Virus record (IMG/VR): IMGVR_UViG_3300008110_000023 | Location: 21,027-85,026 of that record | Length of the DNA stretch: 64,000 nt | Origin: a virus | Reading direction: 5' to 3' (one strand) | Part shown: positions 12,001 to 18,430 of the stretch, one piece after another | Layout: each line of letters opens with the position of its first letter | How positions within the stretch are numbered: the first letter of the stretch is position 1 | Position numbers and translations under genes: made by a program | Notes under the pieces: generated by a model | Databases searched by the model: none | What the model was told of the DNA's origin: nothing | Seen by the model: the letters and a program-made list of their open reading frames with translations, nothing else

Positions 12001-12063
12001 ATTGATATTTTCAGTACCTTTGATGATGAAACACTTGATAAACAAATAAAAGCTTGTGAATAA
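1..12063 (+). CDS. Giant virion RNA polymerase polyprotein (5' partial), fused to metalloprotease-like and SF1 helicase modules
   Basis: The reading frame is open from base 1 to the TAA at 12061-12063. The first ATG (418) is therefore probably internal and the gene starts outside the window; 4020 residues are visible. Counting from base 1, the DYDVD motif at residues 2096-2100 (6286-6300), inside a segment reading GSDYDVDKLY, matches the DxDxD magnesium-binding loop of crAss-like virion RNA polymerases (phi14:2 gp66 family). HELIH at 2927-2931 is an HExxH zinc-protease signature. Residues about 3540-4010 form an SF1 (RecD/Dda-like) helicase: Walker A GRGGTGKTT at 3569-3577, Walker B with DE at 3654-3655, MGDNVQLAP near 3680, SHKAQGS near 3938 and a TAITRA motif near 3974. 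In this family the protein is packaged in the capsid and injected to transcribe early genes. The polymerase call is strong; the roles of the protease and helicase parts are inferred. Confidence 0.88.
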   Translation: MQSLSALNSAAEENLEGDELIEWNNYYNSITSGTTTEETTTPSSEDTATKTLKDNFKAAFEEFDINVQQQTPKVERTDDEKLSDRIQAVLDLLKATKLNTATVTLGQIVEEVNKLFDNDIEYTKKIFNDLKDIVTLLQKMRNNPEYTLTPNYTLSDAGIVETGITIEPTILSEKTSREANVELMSRVRENDPTLNFIIDGKKIESIASVASKAISDEGTEVDETLGVFRTIYNEAGELIFNPNQDAIVDSNFITEGTVITIKVEKATGNIEEDVDTAEIAMYVTTPEGERKIGYIHLPSYAGVQTLAQGELLPSIQEQLTLIQQLRRQVLENQDSILTTTVTKRGFGNVNKKGKDANGNIPTSILSNAFAGDTRVHLGVVGLVGENKKINRNDESIPLYQATDLKAGALVILLPHPSGTVVPYYAISNPIGADTGVTTKVVNTLKDFLARKIDRKQTTMAIERYVYTVPEGNIGRKGIVIKEQDGQRSIIVDGKEVKNDKNFAEVIGSVYFNMNKSILNSKDGPAYEKEIMNSNLVRTDVQANPVTYTNESGEQVTENSYFHQVTTEFSTNLNKSAKPKVQTESTVSDIERRRQGLKTINGTLRVDLGGFSIDNVSKEFYDNILHATADPFYINLKKWINEFRKTQKPFAVIDSSEIINKYNAELVALEGKPEETGTTTKEEAERLKAIEDAKAFGFEVDDELEADIPTIFDTQNDLSAEQISMMKNNPTTLLVHPELNASTQNEAVLSIAYKALTIEPETEEVEGKEVLKSTNKELVKANFIEGARVLNNLAKTNPTNATYAKAAKTMSIVAGDEVFEKLYAKATEFIKEIGFSTEESGFYNQMEALDEVDGEEEKINQFIDEAASYEDRKTGASKRFKKFLAFIPAMELIKGKAKVSRNSLLMPTFNNYDSTFTMIANILSEYNYPSTADGLQMMINRLTATDIKNPVIKEVAAKLEKAPQKIKVEFFNIFNQQHAKFKTLRLYWQKARTFKYFHQGIGGEVKTKYAERLKPTLINSDRNKAQELVREEMLTNFKQKGVILKAVTNKLDRKTNNTTLEVNTEHNKAIYDAFVTALKDDSNYQVDSRGKVNTLFFTETGFKTMYDLLSNTGISISENAFEDFLNNHITQDGTRGHKAIAGEVLGVILKSLAGEGTVIDSETVENPFELNNPFYTEGSSINILAKYEYNTRTDVFSSSFRHAGKSFYTFVRHTPLSELVLKLKNPWRANKKENSFIRGLITRDPLSKHSLWLNKMVNPTKKGDSVFADTFNLFYEKGYRDSSEKGSTPKDLKDSIEKEHELNKIISFQAQGKDTVVFHADTHSDKTTKAFIQAIKQSVDGYTGNIEEGIQLSDDSLTDLYSYFLAEYDRILQVNEQNEDPNFPAHKKLKGYHGTKAKPGLGSVFNMYHFLNYAVLKDTNADLATMLFDSEGNLRNIPKEDMAVVSGMVKEEINNNFNRLFKKVKEDWSTLGIFFTETNKLGYTRLNINSYMDAKYYDKVVNTLGIENKAVKKVTENFNQPAIDAEVAKILDYAIVDYVVNYAIATNEMLIITGDPALHGKPSKDKGSISSKNWVLKSIADTFINVGKRNARLLASGNKGMFSKQKYNVAFVNDIEEVSEHVSDYVSWLKEFEPDYIKKKFTSNMTDAQELTTVEEHLEVMRAFGKITDNQFKTLLGLYDPAAYRDLYKEEAPAYTQKEVLENLKTVMQPMKPVQVQSVLDTDIKANVQYYIKTSSFPIIPALVKGKPMESVLKQMKEAKVDRLSFVSAVKLGEHGAKNLFIEDKLNTELFKDNVIELDRDGFSIQLEVPYKENKKEVREGTQNMKLLFMDLPDSLELELSEGNKTVEEAKREYNRIHKEIIDSALTKLLGDIGATVTEDEAGFKSYKINDFTNLSKILKEEGESRGYSINSLLGLDLNKDGQFKIPLTFNPNSAQIEPVITALLSNRLVKLKMPGKSYVLGSEVLTLEPSINKEGKQTQADINVIKDIIWVSDKYKTQGKLKYYREENGKPAMAQIIMPAYFLDKEGKQIDMTKFVKNGFLDTSKIDKELLQIMGFRIPTQGHNSMMMFEVVGFLPKTSGDLVIVPAEIAAQMGSDYDVDKLYTYHYNYYVGSKSGKLKKYSKPGNIKTKQNRLLEIQSAIIMNKEVAPYIMNPLSMDDLADAIVELNKDKKEEWIGNYSTLYQRNTYFDNAAGKIGVGISANANTNHAAFQQAGVYVKGGGVVFLKPDGTPYSDIENNAYESNSVSKYKEDKYTYPDPFSDDIIDNKKDNNTAWRLDKIFTFDGKRISDIISQWLGASVDNAKEKLLGEGGINKYNFNVSLLIARTGFGNNWIIPFINQPILKEYYAILQKLEDSTEKSFEAGKKEKAIEQLFKKYTDLYKVANPNETPGIQGVTLLELKSSLNKEINADNAAAQLNILKAFLHYETISLEVGTVQKALNTDVKGLPKNIAETAEKRDFISEHGYNSSVLGNVGKIREKVISGAFMEIPRIASQLFNRKTDGSYVYAYDSSAYKWVKTGLAQIANKEFNTEQINLIHNSLQQFIYTHPELGLYGDNYEAEKQRLLYNENLADRLLQLQEKYPKNYFLSKISAVIDTNVNNPKKIKIINTTAEQKIFIERMQQEWESAFYAEPELARFAEDMAKYTMMFNANQFGASNLIKYLPFNYLNIIGAGKVLNGLELEDSLSLINFIPQFLQHNPEFAPFAKESNFLENSAVYKKDADGKDTDIIEGFKLPSLALEFDKNDARNLIQIIKVEGEEIPVYPSFLSVYGGAELGRLLFIKVNEDFYRRVDTLGNTDFTEYNFSKNGLASTILEEQKGVVDINKKTNTIESTTTDLDQLYFTTSSVHSLLENIVIRNTFATDPLAEAYGALAEKLLEQPENGYRVVVDNSIPAVGAHNRVEKLIKLNKEALLKNNELEIQRVILHELIHKETVAKLVDNKFLETKEGQAITKVFNSFKEQLQNKALSDTEKTRGIPNEFLEAEVFKLLTEASFGENKKDLNILSLNRITNSDINSPAFKELMKSLSTNLAKVDKFKASSKLEPGTERYEAVANYIKDTFTANNIKELKPKYYMYTSILEFATEALTNTKTQEYLKTFTTINQKGEKVSLWKQFIDALTTLLKFNNVNRTLAEDAIESIIDVIDYGKPAEIITPPSISVKTFDKKNLFKVTPIQTADKKATIKASIATQYIGFGEGIAGSSTELYRQQAGALANTGNYSVNDVIFVSVPGRRGTEIQQKTQQDKTIKEAIKAVEAGATILTDNKAYIDSNSYNTGEKRLYNAMKEQGYDYSEIIIDGQLIGTWSKPTQPVTEVVETKEVINKISTPILSKKLVYTVYNPISGKNQTKNGYKLTIPEFPNFEGYITQEEITQESKEGKPELNKKTKEWTIEIVHPTKGVLNFPVGWAKTKKEVIDTFVNDINEKHSKSEEGKKILQEIGIDFIGIQPQVEVKTTEVILKYYGAYYKYNIDKDGNQVGASLYSQNGVDYISTSRDYASIIASNNYTNATTGEVFGKPKEPVIIPEEEGDNAKYELFPGVFANEGQKEALDKLDSFMASTGKDNEAFVLVGRGGTGKTTIIKKMIGKFPNLRIGGATVSHAAKDILGNSIGKGNAFTLASLLGIKLDETTGKFEIDGFSRRTKGIPIEKLDIIIIDECSMVSDLLFEELFKYKKPSAKIIFMGDNVQLAPVEQETDSITFKANKNPNNFAKLTEPMRFSAENPIFALSYIVADNVEAPESKVYTIPQSSRVTTLKEDTGIIFTNSEETALSMLVEDIKQELEKEVPNTKAVKAVTFNNELNNATQSVKNLNLKIRQKLWGEEAKNQFNINELLTAYSTFGGENPAFYNSENLIVKEVSEVKDVEYNIGVFDFKFKTVYLTLQKSDGTIVSNIPTVAKEDLERYNKEVKALKSNPDGRIKSIGFKLSEELANLQYGYAVTSHKAQGSTYTNVYVFEDNILGNSNLSAPKDKNRALYTAITRASKKLVLMGKFNINNEMNNLNDIDIFSTFDDETLDKQIKACE

Positions 12064-12064
12064 T

Positions 12065-15000
12065 ATGGATTGTCCCAATTTAAATTTAAAATTCTATAAG
12101 AAGTTAACTTCTCAGTTTGGTAAGAAAACTGCCTATCAATGGCATAATATTATAAAAACTGAGAGGTTTATAACCTGGTTTGGTTTTGGCAAAGTAGATA
12201 GTGAAGGTATGCCTAATATTGACAGGTTTGGTAACATTACTAATGGTAAAAGCCAAACTTATAGGGTATTAGGTAAAAGTAACTTTAACAGTGTTAAGGA
12301 CTTAACTAACTTCTTATCTAGTAATTATACTGAAGGTATTAGATTATATAAAGGTAGTTACTACTTAGCTAAAACTATGGATAGTAGAGAGTATGGTAGA
12401 GCTACTTTAGAAAGTCTAAATAAGCATTATCCAGGACTAATAACTCAATTACCAGTAAGTGATAATGTTTTAAAAGCAGATTATACACACAGACTAGAGA
12501 TCAATAAAAACTATTTTAATAAGCCTAACTTAGAAGAACAATTTGATATAGATGTAGATGCATTACCAGACATGCCAATGCAACTTACTAATATACCTAG
12601 ATTAGAATCTGGAGAAAAAACTATAAGTATAAGACCTACTAATTATAGAACAGGTATATATAAGTATGGAGATAAAGCTTATAAAATAAGTAATAAAGAT
12701 ACATGGAACGTTGATGAATACCTTGATTTTCATAATATTACTTTAGAAGAACTTATAGAAAGATTTTCAGGAGATGATCAAATTAAATATGAACATATAC
12801 AAGATTGGTTACAAGGTAAAGGACCTAAAATGTATGTATATGAAATTAATAGGAATATTGATGAAAATGATGTTAATACATTTACTGATGATCCAAGATA
12901 CACATCTGAGATTAAAAGATTAGAATTATTAGTAATTAAATTAGAAAGAAGAAAAAAACTATCTACTTTATCAGCTAATGAAAAAGAGTCTTTAAGACTA
13001 CAAATTAAAGATTTAAAAGACACAATTAAAGAACTTAAAGATGATGCTAGTAGGAGTTTATCTTTAATAATAAGTAATGCAGAAACACATATAGCACAAG
13101 TAAGAAATATATTAGCTAAAGAAGTTAACTATCATAATGTAACAAGTTCTTTAGAGTTAGTAATGCCCTATATACAACTATTTAATGAATTTACTGAATT
13201 AACAGCAGTAGAACAAAAAAAGGTAGATGCTCTTATTGCTGCTATTAGTAAATTAGAAGCAGAAGCTAAGAAAGCAATGGCTATAAAAGCTAATAGTGTA
13301 GTAAGAAATGTAGTAGGAAAAGAAATTCTAATTAATGGAGTTGCTATTCCAGTTAAAGATGATAATACTATATCAGCATATTCTTTAGGATCTTCTAATT
13401 CTACTAATGCTATAGCTCAGACTATAACTAAAAAGATAAAAGATGTAGAAAATACAGTTGATTCTGAAAACAGATTCTTTTTAGAAGAACATGAAAGACT
13501 TGTACAAGAATTAAAAGAATACCAAAAAGCAAAAGGTATTAAAGAAGAAGACATGTATAGATATATGATACAAGAAGATCATGAAGGAAATCCAAATGGT
13601 CTTTTTGTAGGAGCTTTAAACTCTGGATACTATGAAGCACAAAAAGAAGCTAAAAGTAAAAGTCTTGTTGATTTCTTAAAATTCTTAGGTAAAGAACACA
13701 CTCTTTCTGTAAATGAAGAAAAGTTTGATGCTTATAAAGAAAGTATAAAAAAATGGGCAGATGATCAAACATGGATAGCATCTCCTAAATCAGGAAAAAC
13801 TAATGAAGAATATAAACAAAGTGTAATAACTAAGAAAATAAACCAAGCTAATCCTCAGACTTTAATAAATATTGTTAACAAATTACAAGAGGGAAAAACT
13901 ATTACTTATGGAGAAACAAAGTTTGTAGATCAGTTTTTGAAAAACAATAACATGCGTCTATTAAACAAACAAGCTCATAGTAAATGGAAAGATGGTAAGT
14001 ATGATACTATTATGGAGTTAGATGAAGACAATCCTCTTAAAAAGTTTTATACGCATTTTACTACTAATATAAACAAAGGTAGAAGAGAACTTGGTGAGTT
14101 CTTTGATGAAAGGTATTTACATTACAATTATATTCCAGAAGTAAGTAAAAATAGCAGTTTCTTTAGAGAGATTGGTAATAAACTTAAGAATTCATTCACA
14201 GAGTTTCCTAACCATAGTAGTGTTACTGATACTGATATTATAACAGGAAGAGCAATGCATCAAATACCTGTATGGTCTTTATCTGGTAAAATGGATGCCT
14301 CTCAAAAATCATATGATTTAGGTAATGTACTAAAAGTATTTACAGCTCAGAAGTTTAATAAGATATACAAAGAACAAATACAAGATGATGTTAATTTACT
14401 ACTTACAGTATTAAATGAACAAGAAATGTATGAAACTGATAGTAAAGGTAATATTATTGAACAAATAGTTGGAGGTAAAAAAGTACCTGTAATTAAAAAG
14501 AATCCTAATAGTAATACTTATAAAGCTGCTCAATATTTAGTAGATTCTAATATCTATGAACAAAGACAGAATAAAGATGGTGTATTAATGACTATCTATG
14601 ATAAGGATACTAAAGAAAGATTAGCAGAGTATGTTAAAATACAAAAAGAAAGAGGTTATTCAGATGCTGATATAAATAAAAACAAATATGTTGGTTTAAA
14701 AGAAACTGAAATTAATGAGTATCAAATAATAGAAAAACAATATAAAGAAGTTACTGGTAAAAAGATAGCTAATAACCTTATATATTTAACTACTTTAAAA
14801 GGATTAGCTTTAAATCCATTCTCAGGTATATCAGAGTTTATTCAAGGGTTAACATCTGTATTTACTGAAGCAGCTGGTAATGAATTTTATAGTGATGCTA
14901 ATGCTAAAAGAGCTTTAGGTTTAATACTTCATTCTACTAATCCTAAAATCAATAGAAAGAAAATACAACAACTATTAGGAGTATTTGGCTTAGATGAAGC

Positions 15001-16009
15001 TGTGCATACAGAAGTAGAAACAGACTCTTTATTAGATAAATCTTTTTACTTTTTAAAAGAAGCCAACTACAGAACAAGGGGTTTGAATTTATTAGCTATG
15101 CTAGACGCTGAAATAGTTAAAGATAAAAATGGAGTGGAACATAAACTACTAGATGTAATAGATGTAGAAAAAGGACATGTTGTTTTAAACAGTAATTTTG
15201 ATGAATTGTTTACTACATTTGACGCTGATGGTAAACCTAAGTTAACTGCAGAGTTTAATAAACTACAACAAAAGATAGCTTTTATGACTAAGTCTTTATT
15301 ATCTAGAGATAGTAGTAAAGACCCTATTTTAACAAATAAAAGTGCTATTGGTAGACTACTAGGACAGTTTAGACAGTCTTGGATGTTTGAAGGTATTAAC
15401 AGAAGATTTGGTAAAGAAAAAGATATACCATTATTAGGTAGAAAAACTAAAGGTTACTATGTAAGTGTACTTATTAACAAAGATGGTAAAGTAGACTTTG
15501 GTAGAGCTTTAAGATTACTATGGAGTTATAAGTTTGATAAAGATACTTTAGCCAAAGAAAATCTATCAGATTTAGATGAAGCCAATATTAGAAAAGTACT
15601 AAGAGAGGCCAGTATAGTTGCTTCTACATTAGCTGCTTATGCAATAGCTACTTTAGCATTAATGGGAGATGATGATGATGAAGAAGAGGAAGGTATATTA
15701 TACAGATCAGTATTTACTTATATACTAAACCAATCTTATAGAGTAAATAGAGATTTAACTTTCTACTTAAACCCTGACTCTGCTGCAGAGCTTACTAAAA
15801 ATATAATGCCTGCATTAAAAACAGTTACAGATCTTAAGGATATCTTTGATGCATTTACAAGAACTCTTTTATTTGATCCTTATATATATGAAGGTACTAA
15901 AAAAGAAAGACTAAGATTACTTAAAGAGTTTGAAGAGGCATTTCCTTTTATTAATCAACCAAGGAGAATGTATAAAAAAATATCAGAATCTGATAAGTTT
16001 TTACAATAA
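12065..16009 (+). CDS. Second giant virion (cargo-like) protein, function unknown
   Basis: This 1314-1315 aa protein follows the polymerase gene after one base. The frame also offers a GTG at 12056 overlapping the previous stop, but ATG 12065 is the likelier start. In crAss-like phages the RNA polymerase gene is followed by further very large genes whose products are packaged as injected cargo, and the position suggests the same here. Residues about 260-420 are rich in Lys, Glu and Leu and look helical or coiled-coil. Near the C-terminus there is one hydrophobic helix (around IVASTLAAYAIATLALMG) followed at once by a run of Asp and Glu, then a basic tail. I see no catalytic motif. The helix could be a membrane-insertion segment used in DNA ejection, which is speculation. 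Confidence 0.75.
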   Translation: MDCPNLNLKFYKKLTSQFGKKTAYQWHNIIKTERFITWFGFGKVDSEGMPNIDRFGNITNGKSQTYRVLGKSNFNSVKDLTNFLSSNYTEGIRLYKGSYYLAKTMDSREYGRATLESLNKHYPGLITQLPVSDNVLKADYTHRLEINKNYFNKPNLEEQFDIDVDALPDMPMQLTNIPRLESGEKTISIRPTNYRTGIYKYGDKAYKISNKDTWNVDEYLDFHNITLEELIERFSGDDQIKYEHIQDWLQGKGPKMYVYEINRNIDENDVNTFTDDPRYTSEIKRLELLVIKLERRKKLSTLSANEKESLRLQIKDLKDTIKELKDDASRSLSLIISNAETHIAQVRNILAKEVNYHNVTSSLELVMPYIQLFNEFTELTAVEQKKVDALIAAISKLEAEAKKAMAIKANSVVRNVVGKEILINGVAIPVKDDNTISAYSLGSSNSTNAIAQTITKKIKDVENTVDSENRFFLEEHERLVQELKEYQKAKGIKEEDMYRYMIQEDHEGNPNGLFVGALNSGYYEAQKEAKSKSLVDFLKFLGKEHTLSVNEEKFDAYKESIKKWADDQTWIASPKSGKTNEEYKQSVITKKINQANPQTLINIVNKLQEGKTITYGETKFVDQFLKNNNMRLLNKQAHSKWKDGKYDTIMELDEDNPLKKFYTHFTTNINKGRRELGEFFDERYLHYNYIPEVSKNSSFFREIGNKLKNSFTEFPNHSSVTDTDIITGRAMHQIPVWSLSGKMDASQKSYDLGNVLKVFTAQKFNKIYKEQIQDDVNLLLTVLNEQEMYETDSKGNIIEQIVGGKKVPVIKKNPNSNTYKAAQYLVDSNIYEQRQNKDGVLMTIYDKDTKERLAEYVKIQKERGYSDADINKNKYVGLKETEINEYQIIEKQYKEVTGKKIANNLIYLTTLKGLALNPFSGISEFIQGLTSVFTEAAGNEFYSDANAKRALGLILHSTNPKINRKKIQQLLGVFGLDEAVHTEVETDSLLDKSFYFLKEANYRTRGLNLLAMLDAEIVKDKNGVEHKLLDVIDVEKGHVVLNSNFDELFTTFDADGKPKLTAEFNKLQQKIAFMTKSLLSRDSSKDPILTNKSAIGRLLGQFRQSWMFEGINRRFGKEKDIPLLGRKTKGYYVSVLINKDGKVDFGRALRLLWSYKFDKDTLAKENLSDLDEANIRKVLREASIVASTLAAYAIATLALMGDDDDEEEEGILYRSVFTYILNQSYRVNRDLTFYLNPDSAAELTKNIMPALKTVTDLKDIFDAFTRTLLFDPYIYEGTKKERLRLLKEFEEAFPFINQPRRMYKKISESDKFLQ

Positions 16010-16028
16010 TTGAAGGCGTAGTAAAAAA

Positions 16029-16056
16029 AATCCCCTTAGGAAAACCTAGGGGGATT
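16029..16056. terminator. Bidirectional rho-independent terminator
   Basis: AATCCCC-TTAGG pairs with CCTAG-GGGGATT around an AAAA loop, with an A-run on the left and a T-rich run on the right. It can therefore end transcription from both sides. It lies between the converging ends of the giant plus-strand genes and the minus-strand replication block. Confidence 0.9.
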
Positions 16057-16059
16057 ATT

Positions 16060-16290
16060 TTATTTGTTTGTAATTTCATTAAAATACAGTTTTCTTATAC
16101 TATCATAAGATTCTTCATTGAAATTGTCTATTATTTTACCTTCCTTATCTTGTTTAATAAGTCCTAGTACAAATAATGCTTGACAAAATCTAAGATCCTT
16201 ATTTTTCTCATCTTCAAAAAACTGTCTTAATTTATTGCAAATTTGGACATTAGCTGCTTGTCTTGACATTTCTTCTATATTTAAGTTCAT
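16060..16290 (-). CDS. Small hypothetical protein
   Basis: A helical, charged protein of about 76 aa and the last gene of the leftward block. Several in-frame ATGs exist (16320, 16308, 16305, 16290, 16269). I chose 16290 because the longer forms overlap the upstream gene by more than 50 bases. No recognisable domain; the C-terminus runs into the shared terminator. Confidence 0.6.
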   Translation of the reverse strand: MNLNIEEMSRQAANVQICNKLRQFFEDEKNKDLRFCQALFVLGLIKQDKEGKIIDNFNEESYDSIRKLYFNEITNK

Positions 16291-16702
16291 CTCTAAATAC
16301 TTCATCATAAAAAGGTACATGTCTTACATAATTACCTTCTATGATATTTTCTATATGGTCAGTATCTAGGTCTTTAATATGTTTCCATATAGTACCTTCT
16401 TCTATCCATTTACCTTCTTTGGTATAATTAATTCCCCAGAATAAACATTCTCTTCTAGTCTCATGATTTTCATCATCCATTACAGATAAATCTTCATAGT
16501 CAAAAACATCTGCTGTTCTTCTTAAGTAATTAAGACCTCCATCTACACAATATCTTCTACCATTAGCATCTATATGGCATACATAATCATGCCTATATTT
16601 ACTTACAATAACAGTACCATCTGGAGTTCTAATTGCATTATATAAAATTCTAACTTTATTAGATTCTATTTTTACTTCATAATTTTTTTCACTAGCATCC
16701 AT
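16250..16702 (-). CDS. Hypothetical protein
   Basis: A 150 aa protein with no family I recognise. The N-terminal half alternates beta-strand-like segments (VRILYNAI, GTVIVSKY, YVCHIDANG), and the C-terminal half is acidic. It overlaps the end of the dUTPase gene by 11 bases and the next gene by about 40, so the three are probably translationally coupled. Confidence 0.7.
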   Translation of the reverse strand: MDASEKNYEVKIESNKVRILYNAIRTPDGTVIVSKYRHDYVCHIDANGRRYCVDGGLNYLRRTADVFDYEDLSVMDDENHETRRECLFWGINYTKEGKWIEEGTIWKHIKDLDTDHIENIIEGNYVRHVPFYDEVFRDELKYRRNVKTSS

Positions 16703-17159
16703 GTTCAGGTATATTATTTATTCCAGTACTACCAAAGCCACCATTACCTCTAATAGTGTTATCTAGATCATCTACTTCTTTAAGTACACAACCACTTAAT
16801 TTATTAAAAACTCCTTGTGCTATCCTATCTCCATGGTTTACTACAAATTTGTATTGTCCATGGTTAATTAAGATAATACCAATAGGTCCTCTATAATCAC
16901 AATCTATAGTACCTGGACTATTAAGTACAGTTACTTGATTATTTAATGCTAAACCACTTCTTGGTCTTATTTGTAATTCAGTACCTATTGGTAATTGCAT
17001 AGCTAATCCAGTTGGTATTAACATACTATGGCCAGGTTCTAATACTACAAAGTCTTTTTCTGCATCTAAGCATGCATATAAGTCAAACCCAGCTGCGCCA
17101 GGAGTGGCATATTCTGGGATTTGTGCAAACTTACTTAACTTCTTTACTTTTATTCTCAT
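16692..17159 (-). CDS. dut: dUTP diphosphatase (dUTPase)
   Basis: Hydrolyses dUTP to dUMP and pyrophosphate, keeping uracil out of phage DNA and feeding dTMP synthesis. All five motifs of the trimeric dUTPase family are present in order in 155 aa: PGAAGFDLYA near residues 20-29, IRPRSGLAL, GTIDCDYRGPIG with the catalytic Asp, RIAQGVF, and the P-loop-like C-terminal GNGGFGSTG. Length is normal. It follows the DNA ligase gene in the same direction with an 18-base gap. Confidence 0.95.
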   Translation of the reverse strand: MRIKVKKLSKFAQIPEYATPGAAGFDLYACLDAEKDFVVLEPGHSMLIPTGLAMQLPIGTELQIRPRSGLALNNQVTVLNSPGTIDCDYRGPIGIILINHGQYKFVVNHGDRIAQGVFNKLSGCVLKEVDDLDNTIRGNGGFGSTGINNIPEHGC

Positions 17160-17177
17160 GTGTTTTAGTTTTAAATG

Positions 17178-18257
17178 TTATTTATCTAGCCTTATACCTA
17201 CCATTACTGGAAATCTTGGTAATCCATCATCTGTATACTCAAAGAATCTTATCTCTGCAGTTTTACCAATATAGTCTTGTTTATTAATTAATAGATCTTT
17301 TCTTTCATCATGTGACAACTTAGTTCCTGCTCTAAATGTACCTTGAGGTATATTTAATACAGGAATACCCCATTCTGGTCTAGCTTCTGCAGGTATAATA
17401 TCTATAACTTCAGCTGTAATATCTTGAAAGTCTTTGTACTTTAATAAATTACTAGATCTAGCATCTACTTTATAGTTTGTATTACCATGTCTAAGAATAG
17501 TACCTTCATAACCTTCTTTAATAAACTGCATATGATATTGCTTTAATTCTTTCTCTGAGTTAATCTTGTAAGTTGTTACCAATAACAAAGAATTACTATT
17601 AATAGTCTCTACTATCTTGTTTAACTTAGACAATCTTTCTATGTATGGTAGTTGTTCAACTAAGTCATACACATGTAGAACAACTGTCTCACTTTTGGCG
17701 GGATTATACTTTTTAATGAGACTCATGTTCTCCTGGAAAGTATTACCATGTGCGTATAACTCACCGTCTAAGATAACATCATCTGCTAAGTTACTTAAGA
17801 TAGCTTTAATATGATCCATGTTCTTTATCTGCTCTCCTTGTCTAGAAATAAGCTGTACTTCTCCATTAACTTTATAAGCAAGACATCTCATACCATCTAA
17901 CTTAGGTTGTACACAAACAAATGCATTCCAATCTACTTTTTTAGCCTCTTTATTATAATCTTTAGCTAACATAGGTAAGATAACCTCTTTAGTTTGTGCT
18001 TCTTGTTCTGTGTAGAAATAACCCTCTGTTAATTTTTCAGCTAACTTAGAACTCATTTCTAACAGTGCTTGTTCTTGTGGTGTAGTAACATTACTTTTAC
18101 CTACATTCTTACTTGTACAAACTTTCCTATGGAAAATGGGATTTTCTGTATTTACAACACCAGATTCTTGTATAAAACAATCTCCTTCAGCGCTAAGTAC
18201 TACATATCTTATTTTACCTTTAGTATCTTTCTTATAAAGTGTTACTGTTGATTCCAT
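17178..18257 (-). CDS. ATP-dependent DNA ligase
   Basis: Seals nicks during phage DNA replication and repair. The 359 aa protein has motif I KLDGMR (the Lys accepts AMP) after a VQP stretch near residue 117, motif III around ILDGELYA, motif IIIa/IV region YEGTILRHG, and motif V LLKYKDF. A C-terminal OB-like domain follows. Residues 1-100 form an extension before the nucleotidyltransferase core. Size fits small phage ligases. It overlaps the short upstream Cys-containing gene by 26 bases. Confidence 0.92.
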   Translation of the reverse strand: MESTVTLYKKDTKGKIRYVVLSAEGDCFIQESGVVNTENPIFHRKVCTSKNVGKSNVTTPQEQALLEMSSKLAEKLTEGYFYTEQEAQTKEVILPMLAKDYNKEAKKVDWNAFVCVQPKLDGMRCLAYKVNGEVQLISRQGEQIKNMDHIKAILSNLADDVILDGELYAHGNTFQENMSLIKKYNPAKSETVVLHVYDLVEQLPYIERLSKLNKIVETINSNSLLLVTTYKINSEKELKQYHMQFIKEGYEGTILRHGNTNYKVDARSSNLLKYKDFQDITAEVIDIIPAEARPEWGIPVLNIPQGTFRAGTKLSHDERKDLLINKQDYIGKTAEIRFFEYTDDGLPRFPVMVGIRLDK

Positions 18258-18429
18258 CTTTAATAATTTTAATTAAATTTATATCTAAAAAATAATCACA
18301 ATGATTAATAGCATAATCAAATGGTTGATTATTAAAGAATAATTTTTTTTCTAAGTTTTCAACATCAGTGTACCTAAGACATTTTAACTTCTTAGGACAC
18401 TCATGATCATTGCATAATGTATACTTCAT
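18232..18429 (-). CDS. Small cysteine-containing protein
   Basis: A 65 aa protein beginning MKYTLCNDHECPKKLKCLRY. The ATG at 18429 lies just past the stop of the sigma-like gene, which favours it over an upstream start at 18474 that would overlap. Three Cys and one His near the N-terminus could bind a metal, and a fourth Cys lies further on. Function unknown. Confidence 0.6.
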   Translation of the reverse strand: MKYTLCNDHECPKKLKCLRYTDVENLEKKLFFNNQPFDYAINHCDYFLDINLIKIIKDGINSNTL

Positions 18430-18430
18430 A

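Noticed and set aside
17012-17287. 91 aa plus-strand ORF across the dUTPase start
   Set aside because: Antisense to the dUTPase and ligase genes, both strongly supported.
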